From assembly GCA_017999915.1 (NCBI GenBank), contig JAGNKX010000011.1, positions 137,258 to 201,257 of the forward strand: a stretch of DNA of 64,000 nucleotides, given 5' to 3'. Below, piece after piece: positions 42,124 through 51,834 of this stretch. Each line of letters opens with the position of its first letter. The stretch's first letter is position 1. The notes below the pieces were generated by a model. That model saw only the letters and a list, made by a program, of their open reading frames with translations, was not told the origin of the DNA and made no database searches. Source of the DNA: Spirochaetota bacterium (GTDB lineage: Bacteria; Spirochaetota; UBA4802; UBA5550). Made by a program: the position numbers and the translations under genes.

Positions 42124-43329
42124 ATGCAGATTCTTTCCGGACTCAAGGTCATTGACATAACCCAGTTCATTTCCGGTTCCCGGTGCACGCAGATACTGGC
42201 CGACATGGGAGCCGAGGTCGTCAAGGTGGAGCCTCCCGGCGGCGACACCCTCAGGATGATATTCAGGCTGATGCCCGGGGCGGAGCGCTGTTACTCGGTG
42301 TTCAACCGGAACAAGTACGGCCTCGCCCTGGACTGGCGCGACAGCCGCGGCGCCGACATCGTCCGCAGGCTCGCGGCCCGGTCGGACCTGTTCGTGCACA
42401 ACCTGATTCCGGGCTCGCTGGAAAAATGCGGCCTCGGCTATGATGAGATCAGGGCGATCAGGCCGGACATCATCTACACAGCCATTTCCGGGTTCGGCGC
42501 CACCGGCGTGCGGCCGGGCCGGGCCGCCTTCGACATCATCGCCCAGGCGGTGGGGGGCCAGTACTGGAACGACCAGGACACCTTCCTCCTCCCGAACAAC
42601 TACTGGGGCGACCTCACCTCCGGGGCCTACGCGGCCATCGCGACCCTCCTCGCCCTGATCCACCGGATGAAGACCGGCCAGGGGCAGTACATCGACCTCT
42701 CCATGCAGGACGTGATGTATTACAACAACTACCGGGCCATGATCGACAGGGCCCTGGAGCCGATCCTGGGAGACGTGGCCGAGCGCCTGGGCCGGAAGCC
42801 GAGGGACGTGCTCAACTCTTCGGACCGCATGCCCTTCTACGGCTTCTTCAAGTCCAGGGACGGCAAGGTGGCCATCGTCTCCCTCACGGCGCGCCAGTGG
42901 AAGGACCTCATGGAGCTGATCGGCCGCCCCGAGATCGCGTCGGACCCCCGGTTCAGCAACATCATCGTCCAGGTCCAGAACCATGACGAGGCGGTCGCCA
43001 TCATTGAAGAGTGGACGGCGCGGCACGCGTCCCGCGATATCATAGCCGCCCTGGAGGAAAAGAAGATACCCTGCGGCATTGCCTACACCATTGACCAGGT
43101 GAACGGCGATGAGAACCTGAAGCAGCGGGACATGTTCATGAAGGTGCCCCACGGCCAGTTCGGCGAGATAGACGTACCCGGTTTTCCATTCAGGTTCTCC
43201 GGCGCGGAAGGTTCGCTGCGGATGGCGGCGCCGTCCCTGGGGGAGCATAGCAGGACGATCCTCAGTGACTGGCTCGGCTACGGCGCCGACGAGATCGAAG
43301 CCCTGTACGCAGACAAGATAGTTTTATGA
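42124..43329 (+). CDS. CaiB/BaiF family (class III) CoA-transferase
   Basis: A 401-residue CoA-transferase. The N-terminus LSGLKVIDITQFISGSRCTQ, LADMGAEVVKVEPPGGD and RNKYGLALDWRDSRG are classic. RAAFDIIAQAVGG near residue 140 holds the catalytic Asp that forms an acyl-anhydride. It moves CoA from a donor such as acetyl-, succinyl- or butyryl-CoA to a free acid. Divergent from tetR and beside a 4-hydroxybutyryl-CoA dehydratase-like gene, it could activate 4-hydroxybutyrate or crotonate. The ATG follows AAGGAGCG. Confidence 0.92.
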   Translation: MQILSGLKVIDITQFISGSRCTQILADMGAEVVKVEPPGGDTLRMIFRLMPGAERCYSVFNRNKYGLALDWRDSRGADIVRRLAARSDLFVHNLIPGSLEKCGLGYDEIRAIRPDIIYTAISGFGATGVRPGRAAFDIIAQAVGGQYWNDQDTFLLPNNYWGDLTSGAYAAIATLLALIHRMKTGQGQYIDLSMQDVMYYNNYRAMIDRALEPILGDVAERLGRKPRDVLNSSDRMPFYGFFKSRDGKVAIVSLTARQWKDLMELIGRPEIASDPRFSNIIVQVQNHDEAVAIIEEWTARHASRDIIAALEEKKIPCGIAYTIDQVNGDENLKQRDMFMKVPHGQFGEIDVPGFPFRFSGAEGSLRMAAPSLGEHSRTILSDWLGYGADEIEALYADKIVL

Positions 43330-43499
43330 CCGGTGATGGAATGTTCGTCTTGATAAAATTCAACGGCATTATCCGGTCGAGAGAATCCGGCAATCGAAGG
43401 CCGCGGCGTGAATACTCCGCCTGATGGTTGCGCCAGCGGCGGTATCCGGTCCCGGCGCGCGGTCCTCAATGATACGGCAGGGGGAGATCGTGCCTGTCA

Positions 43500-43877
43500 T
43501 TACAGCCTCTGGGCCAGTGTCTCGTCTATGATGGTATCGACGCCGGGGTCATCCTGGGTTTCCACAAAAATTGACGTGTCGCTTTCCGAGGCCTGCCTGT
43601 CGGCAAAGACCTGGTTCCAGGTCCCCCGCACCTGGGCGTTGACGAGACTGTGAAGCCCTTCGCCGTAGGGGGTTACTTCCGGGGCGGCGGTCACAAGGAG
43701 CGCCACCAGCGCGGCCGCGGCCATTGATCCGACGGAGCCGGAAACGCCGAGGATGTACCGCTTTTTTCTGCGGCGCCCGAGCACGGTCCGCGCCATGGCG
43801 AGGTCCCACTCGGCGCTCTTCAGCCTGGCGTCGATCCTCTCGTTGAAAAACCCTTCGTTGTTCCCCGGTTCCATCAT
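43500..43877 (-). CDS. Probable anti-sigma factor (single-pass membrane protein)
   Basis: A 125-residue protein with a cytoplasmic N-terminal segment (about residues 1-40, with DARLKSAEWDLAMARTVLGRRRKKR), one membrane helix near 43-65 and an extracytoplasmic tail. It shows no clear family signature, but its start overlaps the stop of the ECF sigma gene in ATGA, the usual place and layout for a membrane anti-sigma. The assignment rests mainly on context. Confidence 0.65.
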   Translation of the reverse strand: MMEPGNNEGFFNERIDARLKSAEWDLAMARTVLGRRRKKRYILGVSGSVGSMAAAALVALLVTAAPEVTPYGEGLHSLVNAQVRGTWNQVFADRQASESDTSIFVETQDDPGVDTIIDETLAQRL

Positions 43878-44371
43878 ACCACCTCCCCGGATAGTTTCTG
43901 CAGCATCTCCTTGCCGCGGGAAAATCGGGACTTGACCGTGCCCATGGTGATGCCGAGGGCGAGGGCTATCTCCTTTTCCGTAACGCCCTGGGCCTTCAGG
44001 GTCATCACCGTCTTGTATTTCTCCGGCAGCCGCTCAAGGAGCAGGTCCATGGCGAGGGCCTCATCGCTCAGGGAGGCTCCGGCCATTGAGAGCTCCCGCT
44101 CCTCGGCGGCCCTCGCCGCTTTTTCCTCCTCGCGGGCCAGCTTTCCGTTCATCCTGATCGATTCGTTCCTCGCGATGGCGTAGAGCCATGATTCGACCGA
44201 CGACTCTTCCCTGAACCTTCCGGCGGCGAGATGGCGGTATCCCCGCAGGTACGTTTCCTGCACCACGTCGTCGATGGCGAAAGAAAATCGTACCGCGAGG
44301 TGCTTGCGCACGGCCCCCAGTACGACTTTCTTCGTTCTTCCCACTATGGCAGCGAATTCAATATCCGTCAT
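43874..44371 (-). CDS. ECF-type RNA polymerase sigma factor
   Basis: A 165-residue sigma factor. Region 2 contains DDVVQETYLRGYRHL and SSVESWLYAIARNESIRMNGK (residues 34-78). Region 4 contains LLERLPEKYKTVMTLKAQGVTEKEIALALGITMGTVKSRFSRGKEML in pieces (residues 108-158). It directs transcription in response to a signal released by the membrane protein encoded next. The gene lies between a Spy/CpxP-like gene and the anti-sigma gene on one strand, which suggests an envelope or metal stress system. Confidence 0.93.
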   Translation of the reverse strand: MTDIEFAAIVGRTKKVVLGAVRKHLAVRFSFAIDDVVQETYLRGYRHLAAGRFREESSVESWLYAIARNESIRMNGKLAREEEKAARAAEERELSMAGASLSDEALAMDLLLERLPEKYKTVMTLKAQGVTEKEIALALGITMGTVKSRFSRGKEMLQKLSGEVV

Positions 44372-44402
44372 CTGGATCGTTGGCCCCTGTGCCGAGGCAA
44401 GC

Positions 44403-44945
44403 CTACATGTTCATGCCGCGCCCGCCGCCGTGGCCCCGGTGCTGCTCCATGGGGCACTGCCGGCCCTTGCCTTTCTTCTTCATCATGTACATGCGGTGCT
44501 GCCGCATTTTGGCTTTCTGGTCAGCGGTGAGAACCTTCTCGATGTCAAGCCGGTGCTCTATCCTCAGCGCCTGGAGCTCGACCCTCAGGTCGCCGATCTC
44601 CTTCAGAAGCGCCCTGACCTTGGCCATGTCAACGGTATCTTCCAGGAGCAATTTTTTCAACTGGATTTCCTTAGGAGCCAGCTTTTCCTTGTAATCAAGC
44701 ATCTTTTTCCGGTGGTCCTTGTTGATATCAGCGATCCTGGTCACCTGCTCGTCGGTGAGATTGAGGTCCTTCTTCATGCGGACCGGATCGCCGAAAAACT
44801 TACCATGGCACTCCGCCATCATCGGCCTGTTGTCTCCCTTCCTGCCCGCGGGACCCTTTTTCCCGCCGGCCTGGGCGAACAGCATAGGCTGTGCCATGAG
44901 CGCCAGAATTGCCGCCGTCAGTATCACTTTGTTACTTTTCTGCAT
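44403..44945 (-). CDS. Spy/CpxP/ZraP-like periplasmic protein
   Basis: A 180-residue exported protein: signal peptide residues 1-25 (ILALMAQPMLFAQ), then LNLTDEQVTRIADINKDHRKK and VLTADQKAKMRQHRMYMMKKK, the LTxxQ-type helices of the Spy/CpxP fold. A His/Met/Gly-rich C-terminus (QHRGHGGGRGMNM) could bind metal. GAGGAGG lies ahead of the ATG at 44945. It probably acts as a periplasmic chaperone or metal-responsive modulator of the downstream sigma/anti-sigma pair. Confidence 0.85.
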   Translation of the reverse strand: MQKSNKVILTAAILALMAQPMLFAQAGGKKGPAGRKGDNRPMMAECHGKFFGDPVRMKKDLNLTDEQVTRIADINKDHRKKMLDYKEKLAPKEIQLKKLLLEDTVDMAKVRALLKEIGDLRVELQALRIEHRLDIEKVLTADQKAKMRQHRMYMMKKKGKGRQCPMEQHRGHGGGRGMNM

Positions 44946-45223
44946 TGTTCCTCCTCGCATACACTTTCAGAATTATTCGAATTTTGAACGTATGACCCCG
45001 CTCCCGGCCAAAAGGTTCCAAATAATGATTTTTTATCACCGCATTAAAGTTTTTTTTCCGGCGAAAGGACCGGCTGCCCGCGGGGCAGGAAGGTTTTATT
45101 CGCATAGCCCCGCTCGCAGGTATTACCCCGCCTTCGAGTAATCGCTCATGAAGGGTCCTCTCTAAAAACCCATACGGTATCTGTCAATTACGGAGCCACG
45201 GTGTTACGCCGTACGGCGGTGCC
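44946..45223. other. Intergenic region, no gene seen
   Basis: About 280 bases between the Spy-like gene and the 45224 gene. It should contain the promoter of the sigma operon. No hairpin or gene stands out. Confidence 0.4.
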
Positions 45224-45592
45224 TCACCGTATTTTAAACCTGGCCTTTTCCCTGTGCCTCTCCAGGTGGAGAAACTTTTTGTGGGCGGAATCAGCGAACC
45301 TGCCGATGACATTGGGCAGATCGGAGCCGACCCAGAGGCCCCGGAACGGTTTCATCTGAAGCAGCTTGCCGCTGATCGTGTAATAATTTCTGGCCCTCGG
45401 ATTGAACATGACATCGGCATCGTCCACGTCACAGCTGATATGCTCATGCTCAAAGACCTTTTTTAAAAGGGCTTTCATGGTGTTTGAAAAATGATTTTCC
45501 AGGTCAATCTTATCTTCGGAGCTGTTGATTTCGCTCCTCAGGACATGCATGAATTCCTTCTCGAGCACGGAAAACGATGTTTTTCCCTCCAT
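45224..45592 (-). CDS. Conserved-looking protein of unknown function, 122 residues
   Basis: A soluble, charged protein without signal peptide or membrane helix. The start at 45592 (MEGKTSFSVLEKEFMHVLRS) has an excellent GGGGAGGAGG ribosome site, which supports expression; the frame is open further upstream without such support. Visible features are an acidic stretch CDVDDADVMFNP and KLLQMKPFRGLWVGSDL. I do not recognise the family. Confidence 0.7.
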   Translation of the reverse strand: MEGKTSFSVLEKEFMHVLRSEINSSEDKIDLENHFSNTMKALLKKVFEHEHISCDVDDADVMFNPRARNYYTISGKLLQMKPFRGLWVGSDLPNVIGRFADSAHKKFLHLERHREKARFKIR

Positions 45593-45895
45593 CGACAACC
45601 TCCTCCCCGGTACTAATGTATGTATCCCCGGCAATCCTATAATAACCAACAATCCCACTCATTTCAAATATTTTGTGTGCGGCTCCGCAAAGCCGTCTAC
45701 GGGAGGCAACATTATCATGCCATTTGAGGGGCTACGCATTAAAAAACACGATTTTGCAAAATACCCCGCGGTAAAGCTCCGGATTTTCCAGAATCCAGCC
45801 AGATGGCTAATACCGGTAATTAATTTTGACTCAGGTATGCATATAAACTAACTTATATGATAGCGAGACTACCATTAACAGAGGAGGGAATAATC
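45593..45895. other. Intergenic region between divergent genes
   Basis: About 300 bases separating the 45224 gene from the YbaK-like gene. A small GGCTTTGCGGAGCC-type hairpin is present near 45680-45695. I see no gene or riboswitch that I can defend. Confidence 0.4.
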
Positions 45896-46363
45896 ATGAA
45901 AGGAGAGAAGCTCATTGAATACTTGAAAAACAACAATATTCAGTTCGAGGTCATTCGCCACCCCCTTGCCTATTCATCGACCCAGACCGCGCACATGGCC
46001 CATGTTCACGGCTATGAAATGGCAAAGCCGGTGATGGTCAAGGTCAACGGGAAGCTCATCATGGTGGTTATGACGGCCAACCAGAAGGTGAACCTGTCAC
46101 TCCTGAAGGCCCTGTATGAAACGCAGGATGTAGAGCTGGCCATGGAAAAGGACTTCATCAGCAGGTTCAGCGATTGCGAGATGGGCGCCATGCCTCCCTT
46201 CGGAAACCTGTACGGTTTTGATGAGATCATCTCGGACGATCTGACAAAGGATGATGATATCTTTTTTAACGCCGGCACCCATACCGAGCTTATTAGAATG
46301 AAGTACAGAGACTTCGAAAAGCTCGTTCACCCCCGCATAGTGAATTTCAAATTCAAGCTGTAA
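45896..46363 (+). CDS. YbaK/EbsC-type aminoacyl-tRNA deacylase
   Basis: A 155-residue single-domain protein. IQFEVIRHPLAYSSTQTAHMAHVHGYEMAKPVMVKVNGKLIMVVM (in pieces), NQKVNLSLLKALY and GAMPPFGNLYGFDEIISDDL are characteristic of the YbaK/ProX superfamily, which hydrolyses mischarged tRNAs such as Cys-tRNA-Pro or Ala-tRNA-Pro. Lys in the FEVIRHP, MVKVNG region fits the substrate pocket. GAGGAGGGAATAATC precedes the ATG. The gene stands alone. Confidence 0.88.
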   Translation: MKGEKLIEYLKNNNIQFEVIRHPLAYSSTQTAHMAHVHGYEMAKPVMVKVNGKLIMVVMTANQKVNLSLLKALYETQDVELAMEKDFISRFSDCEMGAMPPFGNLYGFDEIISDDLTKDDDIFFNAGTHTELIRMKYRDFEKLVHPRIVNFKFKL

Positions 46364-46667
46364 GGGGCTCACTCTCAGAAGCTCCGGCACGGATCAGGCA
46401 ACGGCGCCCCGGAGGTTGACTTTTCCGCTTGCTGCCGACATATCTCACCGGGAATTAAAGCGGTGAAAACACGCCTCCTTCCCAGCGGCTCCTTGTTTGA
46501 TAACCCTGGTGAACCAATTTCACTTGACGCCAGGGGAATACTCCTGTATATTTTAAAGGGGTACAGGTGAATGAGGGTGATATGAATCCGCCTTTGAAAT
46601 CAGAGTAACTGCCGCATGATGTAATTAACAGTCACACCGTATAACACCTTGGAATAAACGGGAGATC

Positions 46668-49600
46668 ATGACCATCACACGAATCACCCTTATTCTCGTC
46701 ACCGCCCTGCACCTGATAGCAAGCCCGCCCCTGGCAGGAAAGGATATTCCGAGGCGTCATATCATGGCGCGGGGCGATTATTCCTACCCACCCTACGAAT
46801 TCCTGGATGCGTCGGGGAAACCCGCCGGATTTAATGTCGACCTTATCCGCGCCATTGCGAGGATCATGGACCTTGACGTTGAAATACGCCTCGGGCCATG
46901 GAACGAGGCGCGCGCCGACCTTGAACAGGGGAGGATCGACATGCTCCTCGGCATGTATTATTCGCCGGCGCGGGAAAGGCTGGTAGATTTCTCAATACCC
47001 CACACCATCGTGAACCATTCAATCTTCGTCCGTAAAGGCTCCTCCATCACTTCCCTGAAAGATCTCCAGGCGAAGCAGGTCATCGTGCAGAAGGGCGACA
47101 TCATGAACGACTACGCGGCGGAGACCTATATCACGCCCTTCCTTGTGCCGGCAGAATCCCAGCTTGACGCCATCAGGATGCTCTCTTCGGGCAGATACGA
47201 CGCGGCGCTCCTCGCGGAGTCCCAGGGCCTCTATAACGCGAAGAAGTACGGCCTCTCCAACATAACCACCGCGGGCCCGCCGTTCCAGCCAAGGGAATAC
47301 TGCTTTGCCGTGAGGCAGGGGGACCGGGAGCTGGCGGCCGTCCTCAACCAGGGTATCACCATCCTGAAATCGACCGGTCGCTACGAAAAAATATACAACA
47401 CCTGGCTTGGATCGATGAAGCCGCCGTCCCCGGTGCCCTTGTGGCTCCTGCCGTACGGGGCCGCCGCCCTGGGACTGGCGCTCATTCTCATCGTTGCGAT
47501 ACTCGCATGGACACAGCTGCTGAAACGACGTGTCGTCCAGAGGACAAGGGAAATTGGCATGGAGCTCACCCTGCGCATACGGGCCGAGGAAGAGCTCCGT
47601 ATCGCCAATACCCTTCTCATGACCCAGCAGGAAACCTCCCTTGACGGGATACTGATCGTGAACGGACAGGGTCAAATCCTTTCTTATAACAAGCGATTCG
47701 CCATGATATGGTCCATTCCTGAGGAAATACTTGAAACGCGTTCGGATGACCGGGCGCTGTCCTTTATTCTCACGCAGCTTGCCGATCCCACGGGATTCAT
47801 GGAGCGGGTACGCTATCTTTACGATCATCCGGCCGAAACAAGCATCGATGAGATCACCTTCAAAGACGGCCGCGTGTTCGCCCGCTACTCATCGCCGGTC
47901 ATGACCAGGCCGGGGGAGTACCTGGGCCGCGTATGGTACTTCCGCGACGTCACCGCGGAACACCAGGCCATGAAAGATATTCTCGACTCGGAGACCCGGT
48001 ACCGCACCCTCTTTGAGAACGCCAATGACGCCATTTTCACCGTGAAGGATGACGTTTTCACCGACTGCAACACGAGGACCTGCGAACTATTCGGCTGCAC
48101 CAGGGAGGATATCCTCGGCAAGACTCCCTATGCCTTTTCGCCCCCCCTTCAGCCTGACGGCAGGGATTCAAGGGAAAAAGCCCTGGAGAAGATCTCGGCG
48201 GCCTTCGCAGGGCAGTCCCAGTCTTTCGAATGGGTCCACACACGCATGGACGGCACCCCGTTCGATGCAGAGGTATCCCTGAAACGCATCGACATCATGG
48301 GCCAGACCAACCTGCTGGCCATCGTGCGCGACATCAGCGAGCGCAAGACGGCCCTGAAGGAACTGGAGGAGTCTGAAAAAAAGTATCACGCTTTGTACGA
48401 TTCTCTCATGGATGCCTTCGTTGTCACCGATCTCGACGGAACGCTTCTCGAGTTCAACGAGAGCTTCATGGCCATGCTGGGCTACGGGCGGGACGAGCTC
48501 CTCCGCATGAAATACGAGGATTTCACTCCGGAAAAATGGCACCACTTTGAGGAATCGATCGTCTCGAACCAGGTGTACCCCAGGGGCTATTCCGACATCT
48601 ATGAGAAGGAGTACCAGCGCAAAGATGGAACGATCATACCCGTTGAACTGAGGACCTACATGGGGAGAGACAATAACGGGGCTCCCCGCAACCTGTGGGC
48701 AATCATTCGCGATATCACCGAGCGGAAAAAAGCGGAGAAAGAGCTCCAGAACGAGCACGATTTCAACATGACCCTAATCCAGACCTCCCCTGCCTTTATC
48801 GTGGTCATAAGCGGCGAAGGGAGGACCATGCTGATGAACCGCTCCATGCTGTCCGCCCTGGGTTACGCCGAAAGCGAAGTGATCGGCAAGGATTATATGA
48901 ATACCTTTGTGCCCGAAAACGACAGGGTCGCCCTGGACATGGTGTTTCAGGATATTATAGAGATGAAGAGGGACACCCTCAATGAGAACCGTATCGTGGC
49001 GAAGGACGGCCATGAGATCCTTGTGGAATGGCACGGGAAAGCGGTATTTGATGGCAAGGGGGTTTTGCAGTTCTTTTTCGGGATGGGTATCGATATTACC
49101 GAGCGCAGAAAGGCGGAATCGCAGAAGGAGGCGGACCAGGCGTTGATCCGCGAGAGCGAGGCCCGCTTCAGGGCCATCATCGACAACATGCAGGACATCT
49201 ATTACCGCGCCGACATGGAGGGACGCCTCACCTTTGCGAGCCCCTCCGTCCTCGGGCTCCTGGGATATGACACCCTGGACCAGGTCATCGGCATTGACAT
49301 CGCCCGTGACATCTACGCCGACCCGGAAGACAGATCGATCTTCATCGCAACCATGAACAAGGCAGGCTCGGTAACCGGCTTCGAGACCCGGCTCAAGCGC
49401 CGTGACGGTACGGTGATATACGTGTCAACGAGCAGCCATTTCATACGGGACGACGACGGAGCCGTAACAGGCGTTGAAGGGATCCTGCATGATATCACCG
49501 AGAAGAAAAGAATGGAATCCCTGAGGGAGGCGATGGTGGAGGCGCTCCGCCGATCGGAGCGGCGCCTCGCCGACATCATCGAGTTCCTTCCCGATGCCAC

Positions 49601-50978
49601 CTTTATCATCGATAAGGATAAAAAGATAATAGAGTGGAACCGCGCCATGGAGGAGATGACCGGAGCGCACAGGAACGACATGATCGGCAAAGACCATGCC
49701 GAGGCTGCGGTTTTCTTCTATGGCAGCCCGCGCGAATACCTCATGGACCTTATCGGAAAGGATGACGAAGAGCTCAAGTTGAAGTATTCCTTTGTCCAGC
49801 GCAAAGGCGGCACCTATTTTGGAGAAGCCTACGCGCCGGCGCTCTACGAGGGCAAGGGAGGCTACATCTGGGCCATAGCCTCCCCCATTTACGATACCAA
49901 CGGCGACATTATCGGCATCATAGAGTCGATCCGGGACATCACCGACAAGCGTGACGCCGAAGAGGCCCTCCGCTCCAGCGAGGAGACCTTCAGGGCCCTT
50001 GCCGAGAATTCCCTGGATGTCATCATGCGGTTCGATACCGAGGGAAGACACCTGTATGTGAACCCTGCTGTGAAACAGCAGACCGGCATACCACCCGAGG
50101 CCTATATCGGAAAAACGCACCGTGAGCTGGACTTCCCGGCAGGGTTGTGCGAAAAATGGGAGGAGGCGACCAGGTTCGTCATCGATAACCGCTCCACCCA
50201 CCGCATCGAGTTCCAGCTGCCCAACGGAACATGGATTGACTGGATTCTCATGCCCGAATTCGACGAGCAGAAAAGGGTGAAGGCGGTCATCACCTCGGCG
50301 CGGGACATCACCGAGCAGAAAAAGATGGTGGAGCGCGTCAGGGAATCCCTCAGGGAAAAGGAGGTGCTGCTGAGAGAGCTCTATCACCGCACGAAGAACA
50401 ACATGCAGGTCATTTACAGCCTCATGTCCCTCGAGGCGGAGAAGCCGGGCAACGAGGCCCACAGGGCGGCATTCGACCTCATCGGGTCAAAGATACGCAC
50501 CATGGCCCTGGTCCACCAGAAACTGTATGAATCAAAGGACCTGGCTTCCATCAGCCTGAATGATTACATAGCGGACATTGTCACCCTGATCGTGAGCAAT
50601 TCCCAGGCAGCGGCCGGCAGGATATCGGTCAAGCAGGATGTCGATCCCTGCAATGTCTCGATCGACACCGCCATCCCCTTCGGCCTGGTGCTGAACGAGC
50701 TCATCAGCAACTCGGTCCTGCACGCCTTTCCCGGAAACCGCCGCGGCGCCATCGGCATCACGCTGCGCGCGTCCGACAATGAGATTACCCTGATGTACCG
50801 GGATGACGGCATAGGCCTTTCGCCGGAGATCGACCCCCTCGAGTCTCCCTCGCTGGGGCTGACGATTATCCGTGAAATCGTGCGTCACCAGCTCCACGGC
50901 AACATACGATTTTCCGAGGGAAGCGGCTTTTCCTGCGACATATCCATGAATACGAAACTGTACCGGATGAGGATGTGA
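46668..50978 (+). CDS. Sensor histidine kinase: periplasmic solute-binding domain, seven PAS domains, HisKA_2
   Basis: A 1436-residue kinase. Signal peptide residues 1-23; an SBP_bac_3 domain (GDYSYPPYEFLDASGKPAGFNVDL-type start, in pieces) to about 250; a membrane helix at 258-285; then seven PAS units, with starts such as TSLDGILIVNGQG, YRTLFENANDAIF, YHALYDSLMDAFV, TLIQTSPAFIVV, FRAIIDNMQDIYY, LADIIEFLPDATF and FRALAENSLDVIM. The kinase is HisKA_2: LLRELYHRTKNNMQVIYSLM with His near 1241, and HATPase with FGLVLNELISNSVLHAF near 1340 and DDGIGLSPE. No response regulator is adjacent. It senses an amino-acid-like ligand outside and further cues inside. Confidence 0.93.
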   Translation: MTITRITLILVTALHLIASPPLAGKDIPRRHIMARGDYSYPPYEFLDASGKPAGFNVDLIRAIARIMDLDVEIRLGPWNEARADLEQGRIDMLLGMYYSPARERLVDFSIPHTIVNHSIFVRKGSSITSLKDLQAKQVIVQKGDIMNDYAAETYITPFLVPAESQLDAIRMLSSGRYDAALLAESQGLYNAKKYGLSNITTAGPPFQPREYCFAVRQGDRELAAVLNQGITILKSTGRYEKIYNTWLGSMKPPSPVPLWLLPYGAAALGLALILIVAILAWTQLLKRRVVQRTREIGMELTLRIRAEEELRIANTLLMTQQETSLDGILIVNGQGQILSYNKRFAMIWSIPEEILETRSDDRALSFILTQLADPTGFMERVRYLYDHPAETSIDEITFKDGRVFARYSSPVMTRPGEYLGRVWYFRDVTAEHQAMKDILDSETRYRTLFENANDAIFTVKDDVFTDCNTRTCELFGCTREDILGKTPYAFSPPLQPDGRDSREKALEKISAAFAGQSQSFEWVHTRMDGTPFDAEVSLKRIDIMGQTNLLAIVRDISERKTALKELEESEKKYHALYDSLMDAFVVTDLDGTLLEFNESFMAMLGYGRDELLRMKYEDFTPEKWHHFEESIVSNQVYPRGYSDIYEKEYQRKDGTIIPVELRTYMGRDNNGAPRNLWAIIRDITERKKAEKELQNEHDFNMTLIQTSPAFIVVISGEGRTMLMNRSMLSALGYAESEVIGKDYMNTFVPENDRVALDMVFQDIIEMKRDTLNENRIVAKDGHEILVEWHGKAVFDGKGVLQFFFGMGIDITERRKAESQKEADQALIRESEARFRAIIDNMQDIYYRADMEGRLTFASPSVLGLLGYDTLDQVIGIDIARDIYADPEDRSIFIATMNKAGSVTGFETRLKRRDGTVIYVSTSSHFIRDDDGAVTGVEGILHDITEKKRMESLREAMVEALRRSERRLADIIEFLPDATFIIDKDKKIIEWNRAMEEMTGAHRNDMIGKDHAEAAVFFYGSPREYLMDLIGKDDEELKLKYSFVQRKGGTYFGEAYAPALYEGKGGYIWAIASPIYDTNGDIIGIIESIRDITDKRDAEEALRSSEETFRALAENSLDVIMRFDTEGRHLYVNPAVKQQTGIPPEAYIGKTHRELDFPAGLCEKWEEATRFVIDNRSTHRIEFQLPNGTWIDWILMPEFDEQKRVKAVITSARDITEQKKMVERVRESLREKEVLLRELYHRTKNNMQVIYSLMSLEAEKPGNEAHRAAFDLIGSKIRTMALVHQKLYESKDLASISLNDYIADIVTLIVSNSQAAAGRISVKQDVDPCNVSIDTAIPFGLVLNELISNSVLHAFPGNRRGAIGITLRASDNEITLMYRDDGIGLSPEIDPLESPSLGLTIIREIVRHQLHGNIRFSEGSGFSCDISMNTKLYRMRM

Positions 50979-51020
50979 GACCGGTCGCCGTAGATCACGG
51001 GCGGGAAGCGGCCGCTCCGG

Positions 51021-51818
51021 TTACCGCTGGCGCCTGAACGCCGTGAGACGAAAGTCATCGATGATCCCGGCCGCGTAATCGCGCACCTTCATGATGGCGC
51101 CGTATCCGGTGAGACCGGTAAAAAGTATGGCCATGACTTTTCTCCTGCCGTCCTCGACGAAGAGCTTGCTCATGCGAAGAGGATTTTCCCATTCGGGGTT
51201 CCTGGCCTCCACAAGGCCGTCGCAGAAATCGACGATCTCATGGAGGAGGAAGGCCGATTCCTTGAGGTAGTCGTTTTTATCCCGCTCGATCTCGATTTCA
51301 GAGGATTGCCCCAGGCGAAGCTTCATCAGGTGGTCCTCGATCCGCTTCGCCGGGAGCTTTCCGCGGGGCGCCGCGAGATTGTTCAGCTCGCCCTCGAAGG
51401 CGATGAGCCTGTCCTTGAGCGATTTGTCCTCCGCCAGTACGAAGAGGACCGCAAAATAGTGGCGATCGAACTCGGACAATGCGCCGTAGAAATGGGCGAT
51501 CTCCACCCCCGCCTTCGGGTGGAATTGTATGGGCGGGTATTTTTTAACGCGGGCAGTCATCTCTTCGATGATTTTGTCGACCTGCTCCGAAAAGGATTTT
51601 TCGTTCTTTTTCTTATCGTACTTCTGCTTGACCTTCTCGAAGTTGGCTATCTCCGCGAGGATGAAGGCTTCCATGTTCATGCGGTTCCGGTAGGCCATGA
51701 GGAGGCGGTCGTTAAAGGCGTCGATATTGAACCAGGTCGGGTTTTTCCGCGAATACTCCGCGTACCGCTTCTTCAGCTTTTCGATGAGCAGGTCTATTTC
51801 GTCGTCGGACATGGCCAT
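51021..51818 (-). CDS. Protein of unknown function, 265 residues
   Basis: A soluble, helix-rich, charged protein that starts MAMSDDEIDLLIEKLKKRYAEY. Its start lies 17 bases after the HEAT-repeat gene's stop on the same strand. The open frame extends further upstream in a different composition, so the ATG at 51818 (or 51812) was chosen. Features include WFNIDAFNDRLLMAYRNRMN, a Lys-rich stretch near residue 75 and LLHEIVDFCDGLVEARNPEWENPLR. I do not recognise a domain. Co-transcription with the HEAT protein suggests a joint function. Confidence 0.7.
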   Translation of the reverse strand: MAMSDDEIDLLIEKLKKRYAEYSRKNPTWFNIDAFNDRLLMAYRNRMNMEAFILAEIANFEKVKQKYDKKKNEKSFSEQVDKIIEEMTARVKKYPPIQFHPKAGVEIAHFYGALSEFDRHYFAVLFVLAEDKSLKDRLIAFEGELNNLAAPRGKLPAKRIEDHLMKLRLGQSSEIEIERDKNDYLKESAFLLHEIVDFCDGLVEARNPEWENPLRMSKLFVEDGRRKVMAILFTGLTGYGAIMKVRDYAAGIIDDFRLTAFRRQR

Positions 51819-51834
51819 GGGCGGACATCCCCTC

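Noticed and set aside
45680..45740. GEMM/c-di-GMP-like riboswitch suggested by GCAAAGCC
   Set aside because: The paired second half and conserved loops of the aptamer are absent.
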